This document shows, piece by piece, positions 1 through 11,555 of a DNA stretch of 62,500 bases (the stretch's first letter is position 1; each line of letters begins with the position of its first letter). The stretch comes from Prorocentrum cordatum (taxonomy: Eukaryota > Sar > Dinophyceae > Prorocentrales > Prorocentraceae): assembly GCA_963575745.1 (NCBI GenBank), contig CAUYUJ010003682.1, positions 1 to 62,500 on the forward strand, read 5' to 3'. The position numbers and the translations under genes are program-made. Under the pieces are notes generated by a model. The model ran no database searches, was not told the origin of the DNA, and saw only the letters and a program-made list of their open reading frames with translations.

Positions 1-1850
1 TGCCGGAGGCCGCTCTGGGCTCCTCTGGGCACCTCCCCCGGGGCCGGTTTTGTAAGGATGTCTCAAGCGAGGGCGCCGGTTTGGGATTCGTCACCGGATC
101 CACCGGATCTGTCCGGAAACGGTGCCGGAGGCCGCTCTGGGCTCCTCTGGGCACTCCCCCGGGGCCGGTTTTGTGAGGATGTCTCAAGCGAGGGCGCCGG
201 TTTGGGATTCGTCACCGGATCCAGCGGATCCACCGGATCTGTCCGGAAACGGTGCCGGAGGCCGCTCTGGGCTCCTCTGGGCACCTCCCCCGGTGCCGGT
301 TTTGTGAGGATGTCTCAAGCGAGGGCGCCGGTTTGGGATTCGTCACCGGATCCACCGGATCTGTCCGGAAACGGTGCCGGAGGCCGCTCTGGGCTCCTCT
401 GGGCACCTCCCCCGGGTCCGGTTTTGTGAGGATGTCTCAAGCGAGGGCGCCGGTTTGGGATTCGTCACCGGATCCACCGGATCTGTCCGGAAACGGTGCC
501 GGAGGCCGCTCTGGGCTCCTCTGGGCACCTCCCCCGGGGCCGGTTTTGTGAGGATGTCTCAAGCGAGGGCGCCCGTTTGGGATTCGTCGGCGGATCCACT
601 GGATCCACCGGATCCACCGGATCCACCGGATCTGTCCGGAAACGGTGCCGGATGCCGCTCTGGGCTCCTCTGGGCACCTCCCCCGGGCCGGTTTTGTGAG
701 GATGTCTCAAGCGAGGGCGCCGGTTTGGGATTCGTCGGCGGATCCACCGGATCCACCGGATCTGTCCGGAAACGGTGCCGGAGGCCGCTCTGGGCTGCTC
801 TGGGCACTTCCCCCGGGGCCGGTTTTGGGTTTTGCGAGGATGTCTCAAGCGAGGGCGCCGGTTTGGGATTCGTCGGCGGATCCACCGGATCTGTCCAGAT
901 CTGTCCGGAAACGGTGCCGGAGGCCGCTCCGGGCTCCTCTGGGCACCTCCCCCGGGGCCGGTTTTGTGAGGATGTCTCAAGCGAGGGCGCCGGTTTGGGA
1001 TTCGTCGGCGGATCCACCGGATCCACCGGATCTGTCCGGAAACGGTGCCGGAGGCCGCTCTGGGCTCCTGTGGGCACCGCCCCCGGGGCCGGTTTTGTGA
1101 GGATGTCTCAAGCGAGGGCGCCGGTTTGGGATTCGTCGGCGGATCTGTCCGGAAACGGTGCCGGAGGCCGCTCTGGGCTCCTCTGGGCACCTCCCCCGGG
1201 GCCGGTTTTGTGAGGATGTCTCAAGCGAGGGCGCCGGTTTGGGATTCGTCGGCGGATCCGCCGGATCCACCGGATCTGTCCGGAAACGGTGCCGGAGGCC
1301 GCTCTGGGCTCCTCTGGGCACCTCCCCCGGGGCCGGTTTTGTGAGGATGTCTCAAGCGAGGGCGCCGGTTTGGGATTCGTCGGCGGATCCACCGGATCCA
1401 TCGGATCTGTCCGGAAACGGTGCCTGAGGCCGCTCTGGGCTCCTCTGGGCACCTCCCCCGGGCGCGGTTTTGTGAGGATGTCTCAAGCGAGGGCGCCGGT
1501 TTGGGATTCGTCGGCGGATCCACCGGATCCACCGGATCCACCGGATCTGTCCGGAAACGGTGCCGGAGGCCGCTCTGGGCTCCTCTGGGCACCTCCCCCG
1601 GGGCTGGTTTTGTGAGGATGTCTCAAGCGAGGGCGCCGGTTTGGGATTCGTCGGCGGATCCACCGGATCTGTCCGGAAACGGTGCCGGAGGCCGCTCTGG
1701 GCTCCTCTGGGCACCTCCCCCGGGGCCGGTTGAGGGTCTCAAGCGAGGGCGCCGGTTTGGAATTCGTCGGCGGATCCACCAGATCCACCGGATCTGTCCG
1801 GAAACGGTGCCGGAGGCCGCTCTGGGCTCCTCTGGGCACCGCGCCGGGGG
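1..1850. repeat. Tandem array of 113-150 bp units with nested 9-bp subrepeats
   Basis: About fourteen copies of one unit follow each other; the shared box GATGTCTCAAGCGAGGGCG recurs at about 57, 177, 307, 430, 552, 702, 838, 970, 1101, 1214, 1345, 1476 and 1615, with a worn copy near 1737. Most spacings fall near 113, 122, 131, 140 or 149 bp, because each unit holds zero to four copies of GGATCCACC. Because unit length varies, no protein frame runs consistently through the array, so the overlapping open frames on both strands are by-products. The left end is cut by the window edge. The array stops at about 1850, where unrelated sequence begins. Confidence 0.95.
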
Positions 1851-2937
1851 TGAGGATGACGGTAGTTCCACAGAAACTCCCTCAAACAAATGAATATCGT
1901 TGTGTGGCCGTCTCTTCTTCATCCTAGGGTCCATGAGCTGTGTAGATGGGGCGAGGCCAGAAACTGGTTTCTGCGCGCACAGCTGAAAGCGGCGTGCACC
2001 GTTTCCAAAAGCTCTGTGACACCAGCCCGACACCGATGCGAAAATAGGCGCAGCGGCCCACGGCCCATGCGCGGTGAGCCCCGACGATGGGAAACAACAG
2101 ATCTGAAAACGCTGGAAACCTAATACGGTGGTTTCGCGTCATATCGACTGGCGGCGACCCCGCCGCCGGCATTCAACTTTGAACGCCGCCGAACGCCGCC
2201 AGCGATTCAGGATCGGCCCATCGTTGAACGATTCGGCGTTTCTGAAGCGGCCGATCGTTCAAGGTTGAACGTTGCCGACGGTGTCAGGAACCAACGCCGG
2301 GGTCGACACGACACAAACCTGCCGTAGTTGCTTCCGCGTTTTCGGATTCTGCCGTGGAGACCTGAAATATGATGCCCAACACTCCCCGCTGCGAAACGCG
2401 CAGACGGTCAACAAAACCAACACACGGCACGACCAGCACACAATGCTACGCAAAATTAGGCGGCGTTTCCCCATCACCCGGCGCCAGTGCACAAAAGATG
2501 CTTACACAGCAGCAGCCCGCTTTCTCCGCCCTGGGCCCAGGTCTAAGCCAGTGATTCGGTGCAGCTCATGCGAGGACGCAGGGTGCGCCCACCTTCTCAT
2601 CCGACGTCGCATTGTGCTCGTGCCCCAGGCCCCCGGAGGTGTCGAAACCCCTTCCCCAGCGCCTGATGTTTCTTGCCTGACGTCCCCGGGGCCAGGAACC
2701 GGCCTCCAGGGGCCAGGAACGACGAGAATCCGACGCCCGCAACTGAGGCCTCCTCGGGAAAGGGGGGAGTGTGCCCGCCTGGTTGCGGCTCCCCCCGGGG
2801 GTCCATCTCGATCCGACCGATCCGATCCGGTCGAGTCCGATGCGGGCCGAGGCCCGCATGGCGCTGGCGTGCATCCTGGCGCAGGCCGATCCGATCCGAC
2901 CGACTTCGCGATTCGATGCCGCGAGGGTCAGCACGAA
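1851..2937. other. Intergenic stretch without recognisable gene
   Basis: No coding sequence is recognised. Around 2195-2275 there are imperfect inverted repeats built from GATCGTTCAA and TTGAACGAT-like words. At 2805-2910 the sequence is rich in CGATC/CCGAT words resembling those near 23720-23900 and 26320-26500. Open frames here run into the purine tract that follows and are not supported. Confidence 0.5.
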
Positions 2938-3375
2938 CCAAGGGGGAGGAGGAGGAGGAGGAGGAGGAGGAGGAGGAGGAGGAGGAGGAGGAGGAGGAGG
3001 AGGCGGAGGAGGGGAAGGGCACGGGGAGGAAGGCGGAGGAGGAGGAGGAGGAGGAGGAGGAGGAGGAGGAGCTGCTCCACACTGCTGCGGCCCCCCAGCG
3101 CGCACCTGCCCTCGCGCCGACGGCCCGCTGCGCCTTGGGTCACCGCCGCACGCAGCTGGCCGTCGGCCCCGCCGCCAGATTCCTCCACGCCTGGAGCGCT
3201 CCAAGCACCGTCGACGAGGAGGAGGAGGGGGAGGACGAGGAGGAGGGGAGAGGGCATGAGGAGGAGAAGGCGGAGGAGGAGGAGGAGGAGGAGTTTTCCG
3301 CGGAGGAGGAGGAGGAGGAGGAGGAGGCGGAGGAGGAGAAGGCGGAGGAGGAGGAGGAGGAGGAGTTTTCCGCGA
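2938..3375. repeat. (GGA)n homopurine blocks
   Basis: Two blocks dominated by GGA/GAGGAG with CGGAGG interruptions (2940-3070 and 3215-3370) flank about 140 bp of mixed sequence. In translation the tracts give poly-Glu, poly-Gly or poly-Arg on one strand and poly-Ser, poly-Pro or poly-Leu on the other. No protein is claimed. Confidence 0.95.
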
Positions 3376-3756
3376 GTCTCGCCGTCGGCGGAAGACGGGC
3401 GGAGGCCAGCGAAAGCAGAGCAGCAGCAGCTCCGCTGGCAGAGTGTCGGCGGAAGGCGGCGGAGGTGAACAAGTGTCGGGAGGGGAAGAAACACACAGAC
3501 ACAATTAATCGTCGACTCCCAGGAAAATATAGCAAAACATGAGAGAAGTGGTGGGGAAGACGAAAACCCAGAAGATATTTGAAAGTATAAGGCATCCTGG
3601 GATGTGTGTGTATTTTGTGTGTGTGTTCCTGGGCCCCTTGAAAGTTTAACGTCAACAGTCTTGGATCCTCGAACCTCGGGGGCCTCGGGCTTGAGCAGGT
3701 CGACGCTCCACCTGCTCGCGCGCCCCATCGGGCAGGGCGTACACCCCGCCGAGGGT
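3376..3756. other. Non-coding stretch
   Basis: No gene or recognisable repeat is seen apart from a short GT-rich segment near 3604-3630. Confidence 0.4.
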
Positions 3757-3868
3757 CGAGGATGCAAGGGTCGGGGCTCGAGCTGCGAGGATCGAGGCTC
3801 GAGGTGCGAGGGTCGAGGATCGATGACCGAGGATCGAGGTTCGAGGATCGAGGTTCGAGGATCTCGAG
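3757..3868. repeat. 7-bp minisatellite (TCGAGGA/TTCGAGG type)
   Basis: A run of TCGAGGA, TCGAGGC, TCGAGGT and TTCGAGG words with a basic 7-bp step, imperfect at both ends. It has an RG/GS-rich reading on both strands, which is a consequence of the repeat. Confidence 0.8.
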
Positions 3869-4114
3869 GTTTTCGGGGGTCGGCCACTCAGGGTTCGTTG
3901 CACATGGTCCGTTTCGTTTGCGCGCATGCGGCCCCGCTCGAGTACCGTCTGAGCAGAAGAGATGAAGGGCGCGGACGCCGTTACCCTTTACCCCCCCCCC
4001 CCACCCACCAGAAAAAAAAAACCTTCTGGAATCGGACCGTGTTGCCGCTGCCAGGATCTATGGCGGCCTCCCGCGTAGGGAGGCGTTGGGGAAAGCAGCT
4101 GCGTGCGGCTGACG

Positions 4115-4255
4115 TCGAGAAGGAGGAGGCGGAGAAGGAGGAGAGAGAGGAGGAGGACCGATGCGAGGAGGAGGAGGGGGAGGAGGAAGGAGGAGGAGAA
4201 AGAGGTGGAAACGAGAAGGAAGACTGGGCGGAAGAGGAGAAGGAAGAGTTCCATG
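4115..4255. repeat. GGA/GAA-rich purine tract
   Basis: An imperfect homopurine block of GAGGAGG and GAAGGAG. No coding signal is seen. Confidence 0.8.
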
Positions 4256-4330
4256 CTGTGCAGTGAAGGGGTGCCTTGGGCTGGGAAGAAGTGGGCCTCG
4301 AATGGCCATCCGCTGAGACTCCCCTCGCTG

Positions 4331-4681
4331 CAGTCAACCCGCTTAGCAAGAATGTACAACCTTCCCAAGGGTACCCTTTGCATCCTTGCCCCTTCGGCTG
4401 AGCCTTGGCGACTCTCGCTGGCCAACTTGTTCGAAAACCGCTAACTTGGCCCTCCAAGGCCCTTGCACCCCTACCGCGCATCCTTATTACTCCAGATTTC
4501 GTAATAAAGGGAGGGGGGTCTCATTTCGGGGGGGTCTCTTCCAGGCTATCTTGGAGGGCCTGAGGGGTCTGGGGACGATGTTTTGGAGGGTTCTCCCACG
4601 GGGGAGGTCTGAAATGGCTTGTCTTGGAGGGTCCAGGCCCCCTCCCTTTTATTACGAAACCTGGAGTATACGGTTTGACTG
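4331..4681. mobile_element. TIR element family A (MITE-like), interrupted by a nested element
   Basis: The left end is CAGTCAACCCG followed by an AAGRATG-like box. The right end, read in reverse complement, gives CAGTCAAACCG and then AAGGATGCGCGG. Removing the nested insertion (4490-4666 plus one TA) leaves about 172 bp, close to the 170-175 bp of the copies at 25171-25340 and 59728-59902. The right end is followed by TA; the left flank is TG, so one side of the expected TA duplication is altered. No coding capacity is present. The structure fits a non-autonomous DNA transposon of the TA-targeting kind; the autonomous partner is not visible. Confidence 0.75.
4490..4666. mobile_element. TIR element family B, nested in a family A element
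   Basis: A 177-bp element with terminal inverted repeats of about 29 bp: the left end CTCCAGATTTCGTAATAAA matches the reverse complement of the right end with one substitution and one single-base gap, each then continuing into a G-rich run. It is flanked by TA on both sides (4488-4489 and 4667-4668). Taking out the element and one TA restores the family A right end as seen at 25321-25340. It is non-coding and was inserted after the host element. Confidence 0.8.
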
Positions 4682-4834
4682 TATGCCACACCCCTGTCGT
4701 CCGCCCCTGCCTGCGTGCCCCCAGGGTCCGGCGGATCGGGGTTCCCTCGTCGAGGGCCGAGGGCCGAGGTCTTGGAGCGTCTCGGGCCTCCGGGGGCCAG
4801 CGAAGACCCTCGGGGAGGAGGACGAGGAGGAGCA

Positions 4835-4969
4835 CAGTCAGCCCACATAGCAAGGATCGGCAGCTGTCCCAGGGGTACCTCCGCTGGTCAACCTCGCTCG
4901 AAAAACGTTCACGTGGGACTCCAAAGCCCTTGCATCCTTACCGCGCATCCTTATGATACGGGTTGACTG
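4835..4969. mobile_element. TIR element family A, short copy
   Basis: The left end CAGTCAGCCC with AAGGATCGG pairs with the right end CGGGTTGACTG preceded by GCGCATCCTTATGATA. TA follows the right end; CA precedes the left. At 135 bp it is shorter than the other family members and probably carries an internal deletion. Confidence 0.7.
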
Positions 4970-6329
4970 TAGGAGGAACCAGCCACCGCGACGAGCACCG
5001 CCAGTGGATAGTCGATTTTGTGCTGAGGCGTTGTCTTCGCACTGCGCGAGCTTGCATTCATCATGCGTGTGCATGTACGTGGGCATCTGGCCCAGCATGC
5101 TCTGGCCATACGGTAGAAGTAATGAACGCAAATAGTGAGCGCATACATAGAGTATGAAGCGACGCGATGGCGCACATGGGACATCGAACCCGATGTTGGC
5201 ATGTGCAGCATACAGCTGCATCCCCTACAGTAATAACAAATGGCATGAACCATCATTGACGCTTTTGAAGCTGAATGGTAAGCAAGGTGCGCCTGCAGTA
5301 CGCATCCAACTTATATCATGCGCAGTGCGGCTCGCGAGATCAAGAGCGTGTAATGAGTACGGGTTTGCAAGGTTATTATTCGTTGCGAGCCCCCCCACCA
5401 CCACATCCCACAGCTCTCCTCCTCGGTGGCTCCTCCGCGTTCGTGGCTTCGCAGGAACAGCTCCCTTTCATACGTTCTATCTACGCAGGAAGGGATCCGA
5501 GAAATGTGTTCACTCGCGATCGTTTGGAGAACGGGTGGCATCTGCCCTGCAAGTTGCGGAAGGAGAGGCAGGGCGAGGAGGAGGAGAAGCACCATCATAA
5601 GAAGCCGCATGTGGAAGAGGAGGGAGCGGAGTAGCAGACGTCAGAGTGGCAATGACCCCGCATAGGTTGGGGTGAGTTCAAGCCTCGCGAAGCGAGCACT
5701 CAAGGGTCAAGACAGGCATCTGCCTGGTAGTACGCACTGACGCTCCATGACAACAATCCTCCTCCGCCTCTGCTCTGTGACCAGATGCCTCGCTTCATGC
5801 TCGAGGAATGTTCCATCGCACCCGCTTGTATCAGAGCGGCGCATGCGTTTTTTCATAGCGAAGATTGCGATACCCACCTCCTCACCAGCCAACAAAAATA
5901 TCGAGCATACCGGCGAAACCAACCCGCGGACGTTCGCAATAGGCGACACGGTTTCGGTTCGGGTTTCGCCCCCCCGCGATTGTTTGATTTTTACAGACAG
6001 CAGTATAGGGTTCGAATGGGGGGGGTGAAACGCCCGCGCGAGGCATCTCCCTTTCTCCGCCTCAGCATCAGCATCATCATCATCATCACCATCATCATGT
6101 TTTTCGTCGTACTCACGAGGAGTGACAGGAGGCGGAGGAAATGAGGAAGAGGAGGGGGTTAGGAGGACGAACAGGAGGGAAAGGAGTGAGGAGCAAGGGG
6201 AGGTGAGGGATGGCACTGGGAAACCAAAACAAGCACAAGGAGCAGTAAACACAAGCCAAAGAAATTGAAGTCCGAACGGCAGAACTGGTAGGAAAACCGC
6301 CGGAATTACAAAAAACACTTCTTACTACA
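4970..6329. other. Intergenic stretch without recognisable gene
   Basis: No recognisable gene is present. A purine-rich patch lies at 5560-5630 and a CAT-rich patch at 6065-6100. Open frames on both strands are short and show no family features. Confidence 0.4.
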
Positions 6330-7560
6330 ACGTACAGTGTCCAATGTTTCCCCTACTACAACGTATACCACATGTCTTAAGTCAGGTCCTACTACAGTTC
6401 CTTGTCACAGTCACAAGTACAGCCCCAGTTACAGCTCCCATTGCAGGCAGCAGCCAAGGCATCACTGCAGCTACGACTACTGCGCCCCACTACAGCTCTT
6501 AAGCAGTCCGTTCTGCAGCTGCCTTGTAGCAAGGAGCACAGTCCCCTCACAACCCCTCCTTCTATAGCTCTTTCTACAGCTCCGACTCGAACTCCTACAG
6601 CAGCTTCCCACACAGGTCCTTCAACAGTTCTTGCTACAGCCACGCGCATGGTTCTCACTTCCAATTTTGATACAGGTCCTACGACCGCTACTGGCACAAA
6701 TCCAATCCCATATCATAGTGCAGGACGCGCTGTACTTCTCAATGGAGGCAGCCGTTCTCCGACCGACGTGCCGATTACACATCCAAGTGCAAACGATCGT
6801 ACATACCCCAACCCAATGCCCGAGGCATGTCCCACGACAGCCCTTACTAGAGTCCCCAGCGCAGCTCCCACTACAACGAGCCCTACAGTTGTTTTGCGCT
6901 AGCCCTTGCTGCAATTCACGCTGCACAACATCAAGATATAGCTCCTAGTACAATCCATTGGCACAGCCACGAACCCATACCCCGTTGCACCGTTACGCCC
7001 TATATTACAACCAGTCCCAGCCATACAGTTCCCACTGCAGCTCGTACGACTGTCCCCCCCCCCTCCCCCGTTTCCCCCCCCCCCCTTCCCCCCCATTGCA
7101 GCTCCTACACAAGGCCGTACTGCACGACAGCTCTTACTACAGCCAGCGCTACAACTTTCGCAGCTGTTCTCCGACAGCTCTCATCGCAACTCCGATTGCA
7201 ATTCCCACAACGGCCCATCCCACAGCTCGTACTGCAGCCACGGAATAACAGCTCCGACTAGAGCCATTAAAACAGCCCTCGTTACAACTCGTTCTGTAAT
7301 GTCTGGCACAGTTGATGCTACAATCGTATTACATGCGCCAGTGCAGGTACTGTTGCATATCCGACCACGGCCAATACCATAGCGTTCAGGGCTGTGCTTA
7401 CCCAAGCCCCCACGAAACGTCAAATTGAAACCACTCGTGTTGGTAATGCGTCCCCGAAGCTCCTGGTAGAGTTCCCCGTGCAGTTGTAGAGCTTCCACTA
7501 CAGCTCATACGACAATATCTTAATACTGCTCCAACTACAGCTCCCTGACACAACTTCTAG
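6330..7560. repeat. Degenerate 12-bp minisatellite (TACAGCTCCYAC type)
   Basis: The words ACAG or GCAG recur about every 12 bp (for example 6394, 6407, 6419, 6431, 6443, 6467, 6492, 6503, 6515, 6527) and are usually followed by CTCC or TTCC. The copies are strongly diverged, and the pattern extends for about 1.2 kb. A 12-bp unit keeps the reading frame, so Thr/Ala/Pro-rich or Ser/Cys-rich frames appear by construction. A C-rich patch interrupts at 7052-7095. Confidence 0.8.
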
Positions 7561-7699
7561 TCTAGTTCCCATGCCTCCGTCCTTGGCGTTGGGGGGGGGT
7601 CCCCTGCCAAGTGCGGAGCGGTGCATGCGGCGCGGGCGCGTCGCAGGTTGTTTCAGCTTGGAACGGAGCGCGGCGTGATTGTTCGCGTTCGTTGCCTCC

Positions 7700-7845
7700 T
7701 TCTCCTCCTCGCCCGTTTCATCCCTCCCCTTTCCTCCTCCCAGTCCGCTTCCTCTTCCTTCCCATCCTCCTTGCCCTCCTCCTCCTCCTTCCCCTCCTCC
7801 TCCTCCTCCTCCTTCTCCTCCTCCTCCTCCTCCTCCTCCTCAGGC
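7700..7845. repeat. (TCC)n pyrimidine tract
   Basis: A CTCCTCCTCC block with TTC interruptions, on the strand opposite to the GGA blocks upstream. Confidence 0.95.
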
Positions 7846-7916
7846 TGTGGTGATATGCAAGGCGATGTGGCTGCCCCCGACAAGTTCATTAATTGATTGG
7901 CACCTTGAGTTGATCG

Positions 7917-8165
7917 TTGGGTTCACAATTCTCCGAACGAGACGCACAAAGATTTCTCTCTCAGGCGTTGGAGCCGCTCACACAGAAGAGGGTGGATTTC
8001 AGCTACGGGTCCTACGCGGACGACATGTTCCGCATGGGCCTGTGCGAGGACGCGAAGGAGGTTGCCGCTCGGATTTGCGAGTGGGACGACCAGCTGAATG
8101 CACGCGTCAGCGCTCCCACAGGAATGCCACAAAATGTTGAGAGAGTGAGAGAGAGAGAGAGAGAG

Positions 8166-8209
<44 letters not shown>

Positions 8210-9330
8210 GCTCTTTCGCGCCTACGGCAAAGGATCGCACAATCACATGCTACACTTTCACCGCAAGCAAGGCATCACGTTCGAGGGGGCCCCGAAGCTC
8301 TGTCTGAGGCACCTTGGAAGCTGCCCGTCTTGGTTGAAACTCTCGGGATGTTCTGGTCCAATAAGGCCCCGCGTAAAATTAAGAAGGTTGTGTTCAACGG
8401 CATGGTGGTCAACACAGATCTTGCGGGAGGGGGAACTTGGAGGCTTTCAGATCATGCGGCTGATGGCATTGATGGCTCTATTGCGATGCATGCACGGGTG
8501 TGACGGATGGGGGATGGTACTGCCAAGCATCATGAGAGCGAAGGGCAATTCACTTACTGCCGCACCCTTGGCAAGTACGAAGTACGCCGACGATTGAACA
8601 GACCGACGACGCGAAGTGCATTACGATATCGACGACTTCGCCGGCTAAACCATGTCGCGGAACATTCGCAAGATCACACAATATTGCTAGGTGTTCTCAC
8701 AGGCTCAGTAAAAGGTCAGGCGCAGCTGACAGGTCGTGGACGCCCCCATCATCGTAGCAATCCGTGGTTGAAGCAGCGGGGGGAGGACTTGAATGAGTTA
8801 GGTCGCATCGATCAGAGTGCTCGTGATGCTCTTCGTCAGAAGGGGCGGCATGCGCTGTTCGACTCGCCGAACACGTTCGACCCCCCAAGAGACCCTGCTG
8901 ACGTTTGGCACACCTCCTTCTGATCTGCTACCTGCTCTACCTCCGCGTTCCCAGCATCTGTTGAAGTGCGAATTGAAATCCGACGGAGTTCGATGTTCGC
9001 ACTTTTATCATACTATGAAGCAATTACGCGCACACGAATATCGAGCGCATGGTCAATGTTGTGACTATCGCAAAGCAGCGATAACTAATCAGTGCCCTTG
9101 GTGTGATCGTGTACTCTCGACTACGACTAATGCCAAACTACATTGTGTTGACCGGGGTTAACGAAAACCGTGTGCGTGCCCTACGAAGCGAGGTCCGTCT
9201 GGTGGTCTTCTCTTGGCTCTAACCACACCCACTACGATAGTGCGCCCCTTTTGCGCGGACTGTACATTCTCTTCCATGACGGAGGCACATCAGCACATTC
9301 GTCTACACCTTCAGCCACAAGAACGCGATG
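7917..9330 (+). pseudogene. LINE ORF2 remnant: RT motif C through C-terminal zinc fingers
   Basis: The first frame has a reverse-transcriptase motif C, SYADDMF (about 8008-8030), followed by residues such as NVE and GKGSHN that fit the region after the catalytic core. Later segments occur in different frames: KKVVFNGMVVNT near 8380-8415, RRRLNRPTTRSALRYRRLR near 8585-8640, NPWLKQRGEDLNELGRID near 8760-8815, a C-x-C finger region near 8960-9050 (CELKSDGVRCSHFYH..H), CPWCDRV..H near 9090-9150 and CADCTF..H..H near 9255-9310. This order matches the C-terminal half of dinoflagellate LINE ORF2. Frame changes and an A42 tract inside the RT make it a relic. The N-terminal endonuclease was not found upstream. 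Confidence 0.7.
8137..8207. repeat. (GA)n followed by a poly(A) run of about 42
   Basis: GAGAGTGAGAGAGA passes into an uninterrupted A run (8166-8207). It lies inside the RT remnant between otherwise adjacent segments, so it is an expansion or insertion within the old coding sequence, not a 3' tail of that element. Confidence 0.9.
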
Positions 9331-11555
9331 GAGGCTCTGGCGGCGCATATCAAGGTGGCGGGGGAGCGACAGCTGGCTGCGGAGCACCGCGCGGCGGGGA
9401 CGGATGCGCAGTTGCGCAAGCTAGCGGTGGCCACGGCGAAAGCCGGGCGCGGCGATCGACGGCGAGGTTCGACGCATGACAGGCGCGCTCGAGACCGCGG
9501 CCCCGGTGTCGGAGGAGCATCCGTACTTGGGCGGGGCGCAGCAGTCGGGGAGGGACTGCGACACGGAGATGAAGGCCTCGAAGGAGGCCGAGGACTTCGA
9601 GGGAATGTAGAAGATGATGCCGTCGCACGAGCGCGCGTGGGTGCGTCTCGCGAATCAGGTCGCGAAGGACGCCAGCATCCCAGACGCTCAGAAGCCACTG
9701 CTGATCCAGTGCCACGCGGCGACCAAGAGCGCGAGCGGTCAGGCCCTGACGCGCCCGCAGAAAAAGCGCCGTCGGCAGCGGCAGTGGACGGAGGATCGCC
9801 GGCGGATCAATCTGATGGTGGCGCCAGAGCTTCGCGGAGCACGGTTAGAAATTATGAACGCCATCGGCAGCAAGCCCCTGACCGAGCTGAAGAGTGGAGC
9901 GCCGACCAGGAACCCGAACGCGAGGACTGCGATCGCCGAGTTGGCGACGACGGGCGAGCATCAGGACCTCTCGAAGACGGACTGAGAGCTGCTGGACATG
10001 AGCGAGCCTCAGCATTGAGGCCTGGGCCCGTGCTGCTTGCGCCGCTGCCGCCGCCGCCAGCAGTCCACTCCCCGCCTCCCTCGCCCGCTCGCATGCCTCC
10101 CTCTACCTCGTCTTCCTCGCCCTCCTCTAACGCCAGAAAGAGCGCTCAGTTTTCGGTGACCCCCAGCGGTCTTAGAGATATTTGAATTGCGTCGGCAGGG
10201 ATCGAGCGTGAATCAGAGTGCCCCGAAATCTAGAGGAGGTGTTGCCGCGCGCGTCGCGGCCCCCCAGCGGTTCCATGGGCGCCGGCGCTCCACCCTGAAC
10301 TCTCGGGGGCCCCCTCACAGTCACGTCGGGGGCCAGCGTGGCATGAGGAGGTTTGTCCTTGGGCCCGCTTGCACCTCGCGACCTTCGCGCCCAGCTGAAG
10401 ACAGATTCACATGCAGATTGATGCGGCCTGCAGGGGACTCAAAAGGCTGGGAATGTTATATAACCCTCCTCCTCCTCCCCCCCCTTCTCCTCCTCCGCCC
10501 CCCCCCCCCCCCCCCCCCCCCCATCCTCATCTTCCTCTTCCTGTCCACGGCTCAGCAGGCGATGCTTTGTTCGGTCAATACACCACGTGCTCGCCCTGAT
10601 CGACACTAAAGGGCCTCAGCCAAGCAGCGCATGGACAGCCATTGCAAGTGGCCTCGGGATACACTTACCGCGGGACCGACGTCTCTCTTCAACATGACCC
10701 TCACTCGCACTTGGACCCACAACCAGCTGAGAAGACCCGACGGGACCACTGCGCACCCGCAGGCAGACAGTCAGATGGATACATGGAACGGTATCTGGGA
10801 GGGAGCGCCCGTTTCCAGTCCAGCAAGTCGCGCATCCTGCTACGTCTAGCCTGAGGACGAGCAGGGCCCGCCCATCGTCGCCGACAGCTCCACGGTGGAT
10901 CACTTCATGGACGCAGCTGATTTCGACATCTGCTATGACATCGCACCTTTCCCAGAGGGTGCCCTTCCAGCACCTACATCTGACGACGCCAGGCACGCCG
11001 CTTGCACTGTCAGATGGCGAACGGGACTTGGACGCGATGCACGGCCACCGCGCACACGGTCTCTTGTTTCAGGCCTGGCAAGTGCACGAATGTGTTATAT
11101 GTTCTGGGTTGCTGAGTCGCGGGCGCATAGGCCTTCATCATTGCCGACAGTTCACATCATGTTGTGGGCCAAGCCGTAAGGAGGCTTTCGACCTATCGGC
11201 TGAGAATATCTCATGCGCGACGCTGGGCAGCTCAGAATGCCCAGGCTCATTTCGCATTGGGAGCTGGCAAATCTACGCTCGGCTTCGGCACCAGGGCCGT
11301 GATGCATGATGAAGCACACCAAGGAGATAGCTCACAGGTGGCTTGAAAGACTTGAGCCGATATCATCAGCAAATGCCCCCATCGAGTCCGCGGGCGCAAA
11401 GGGCCATCAAAACAGCTGCCAAGTCGGGCGCCCCCCGCCCCCACCCCACCCCACCCCGCCCCACCCCGCCCCCGCTCTCGAAGCTCTGCCTGGCGATGCA
11501 CTACGCGCCGAAGCGCATCAAGTGGGGTTCGCCCTCCTCCTACGCGGCGCAAGCA
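9331..11555. other. Low-information stretch, possibly further LINE tail
   Basis: A frame from 9328 (Ala/Arg/Glu-rich) and another at 9614-9985 follow the zinc-finger remnant directly and may be the worn C-terminal tail of the same LINE, but no family motif is clear. C-rich/CCT tracts lie at 10470-10525. Nothing recognisable is seen at 10600-11555. Confidence 0.3.

Noticed and set aside
374-1213. Long open frames on both strands inside the first array (up to 279 aa)
   Set aside because: They follow the tandem unit, change frame with each 9-bp step, and are open on both strands alike.
2272-3542. Arg-rich, Glu-rich and Gly-rich proteins of 160-400 aa
   Set aside because: They are translations of GGA repeats in three frames.
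5660-5700. tRNA-like arm (GAGTTCAAGCCTC)
   Set aside because: No acceptor stem, D arm or anticodon arm could be placed around it.
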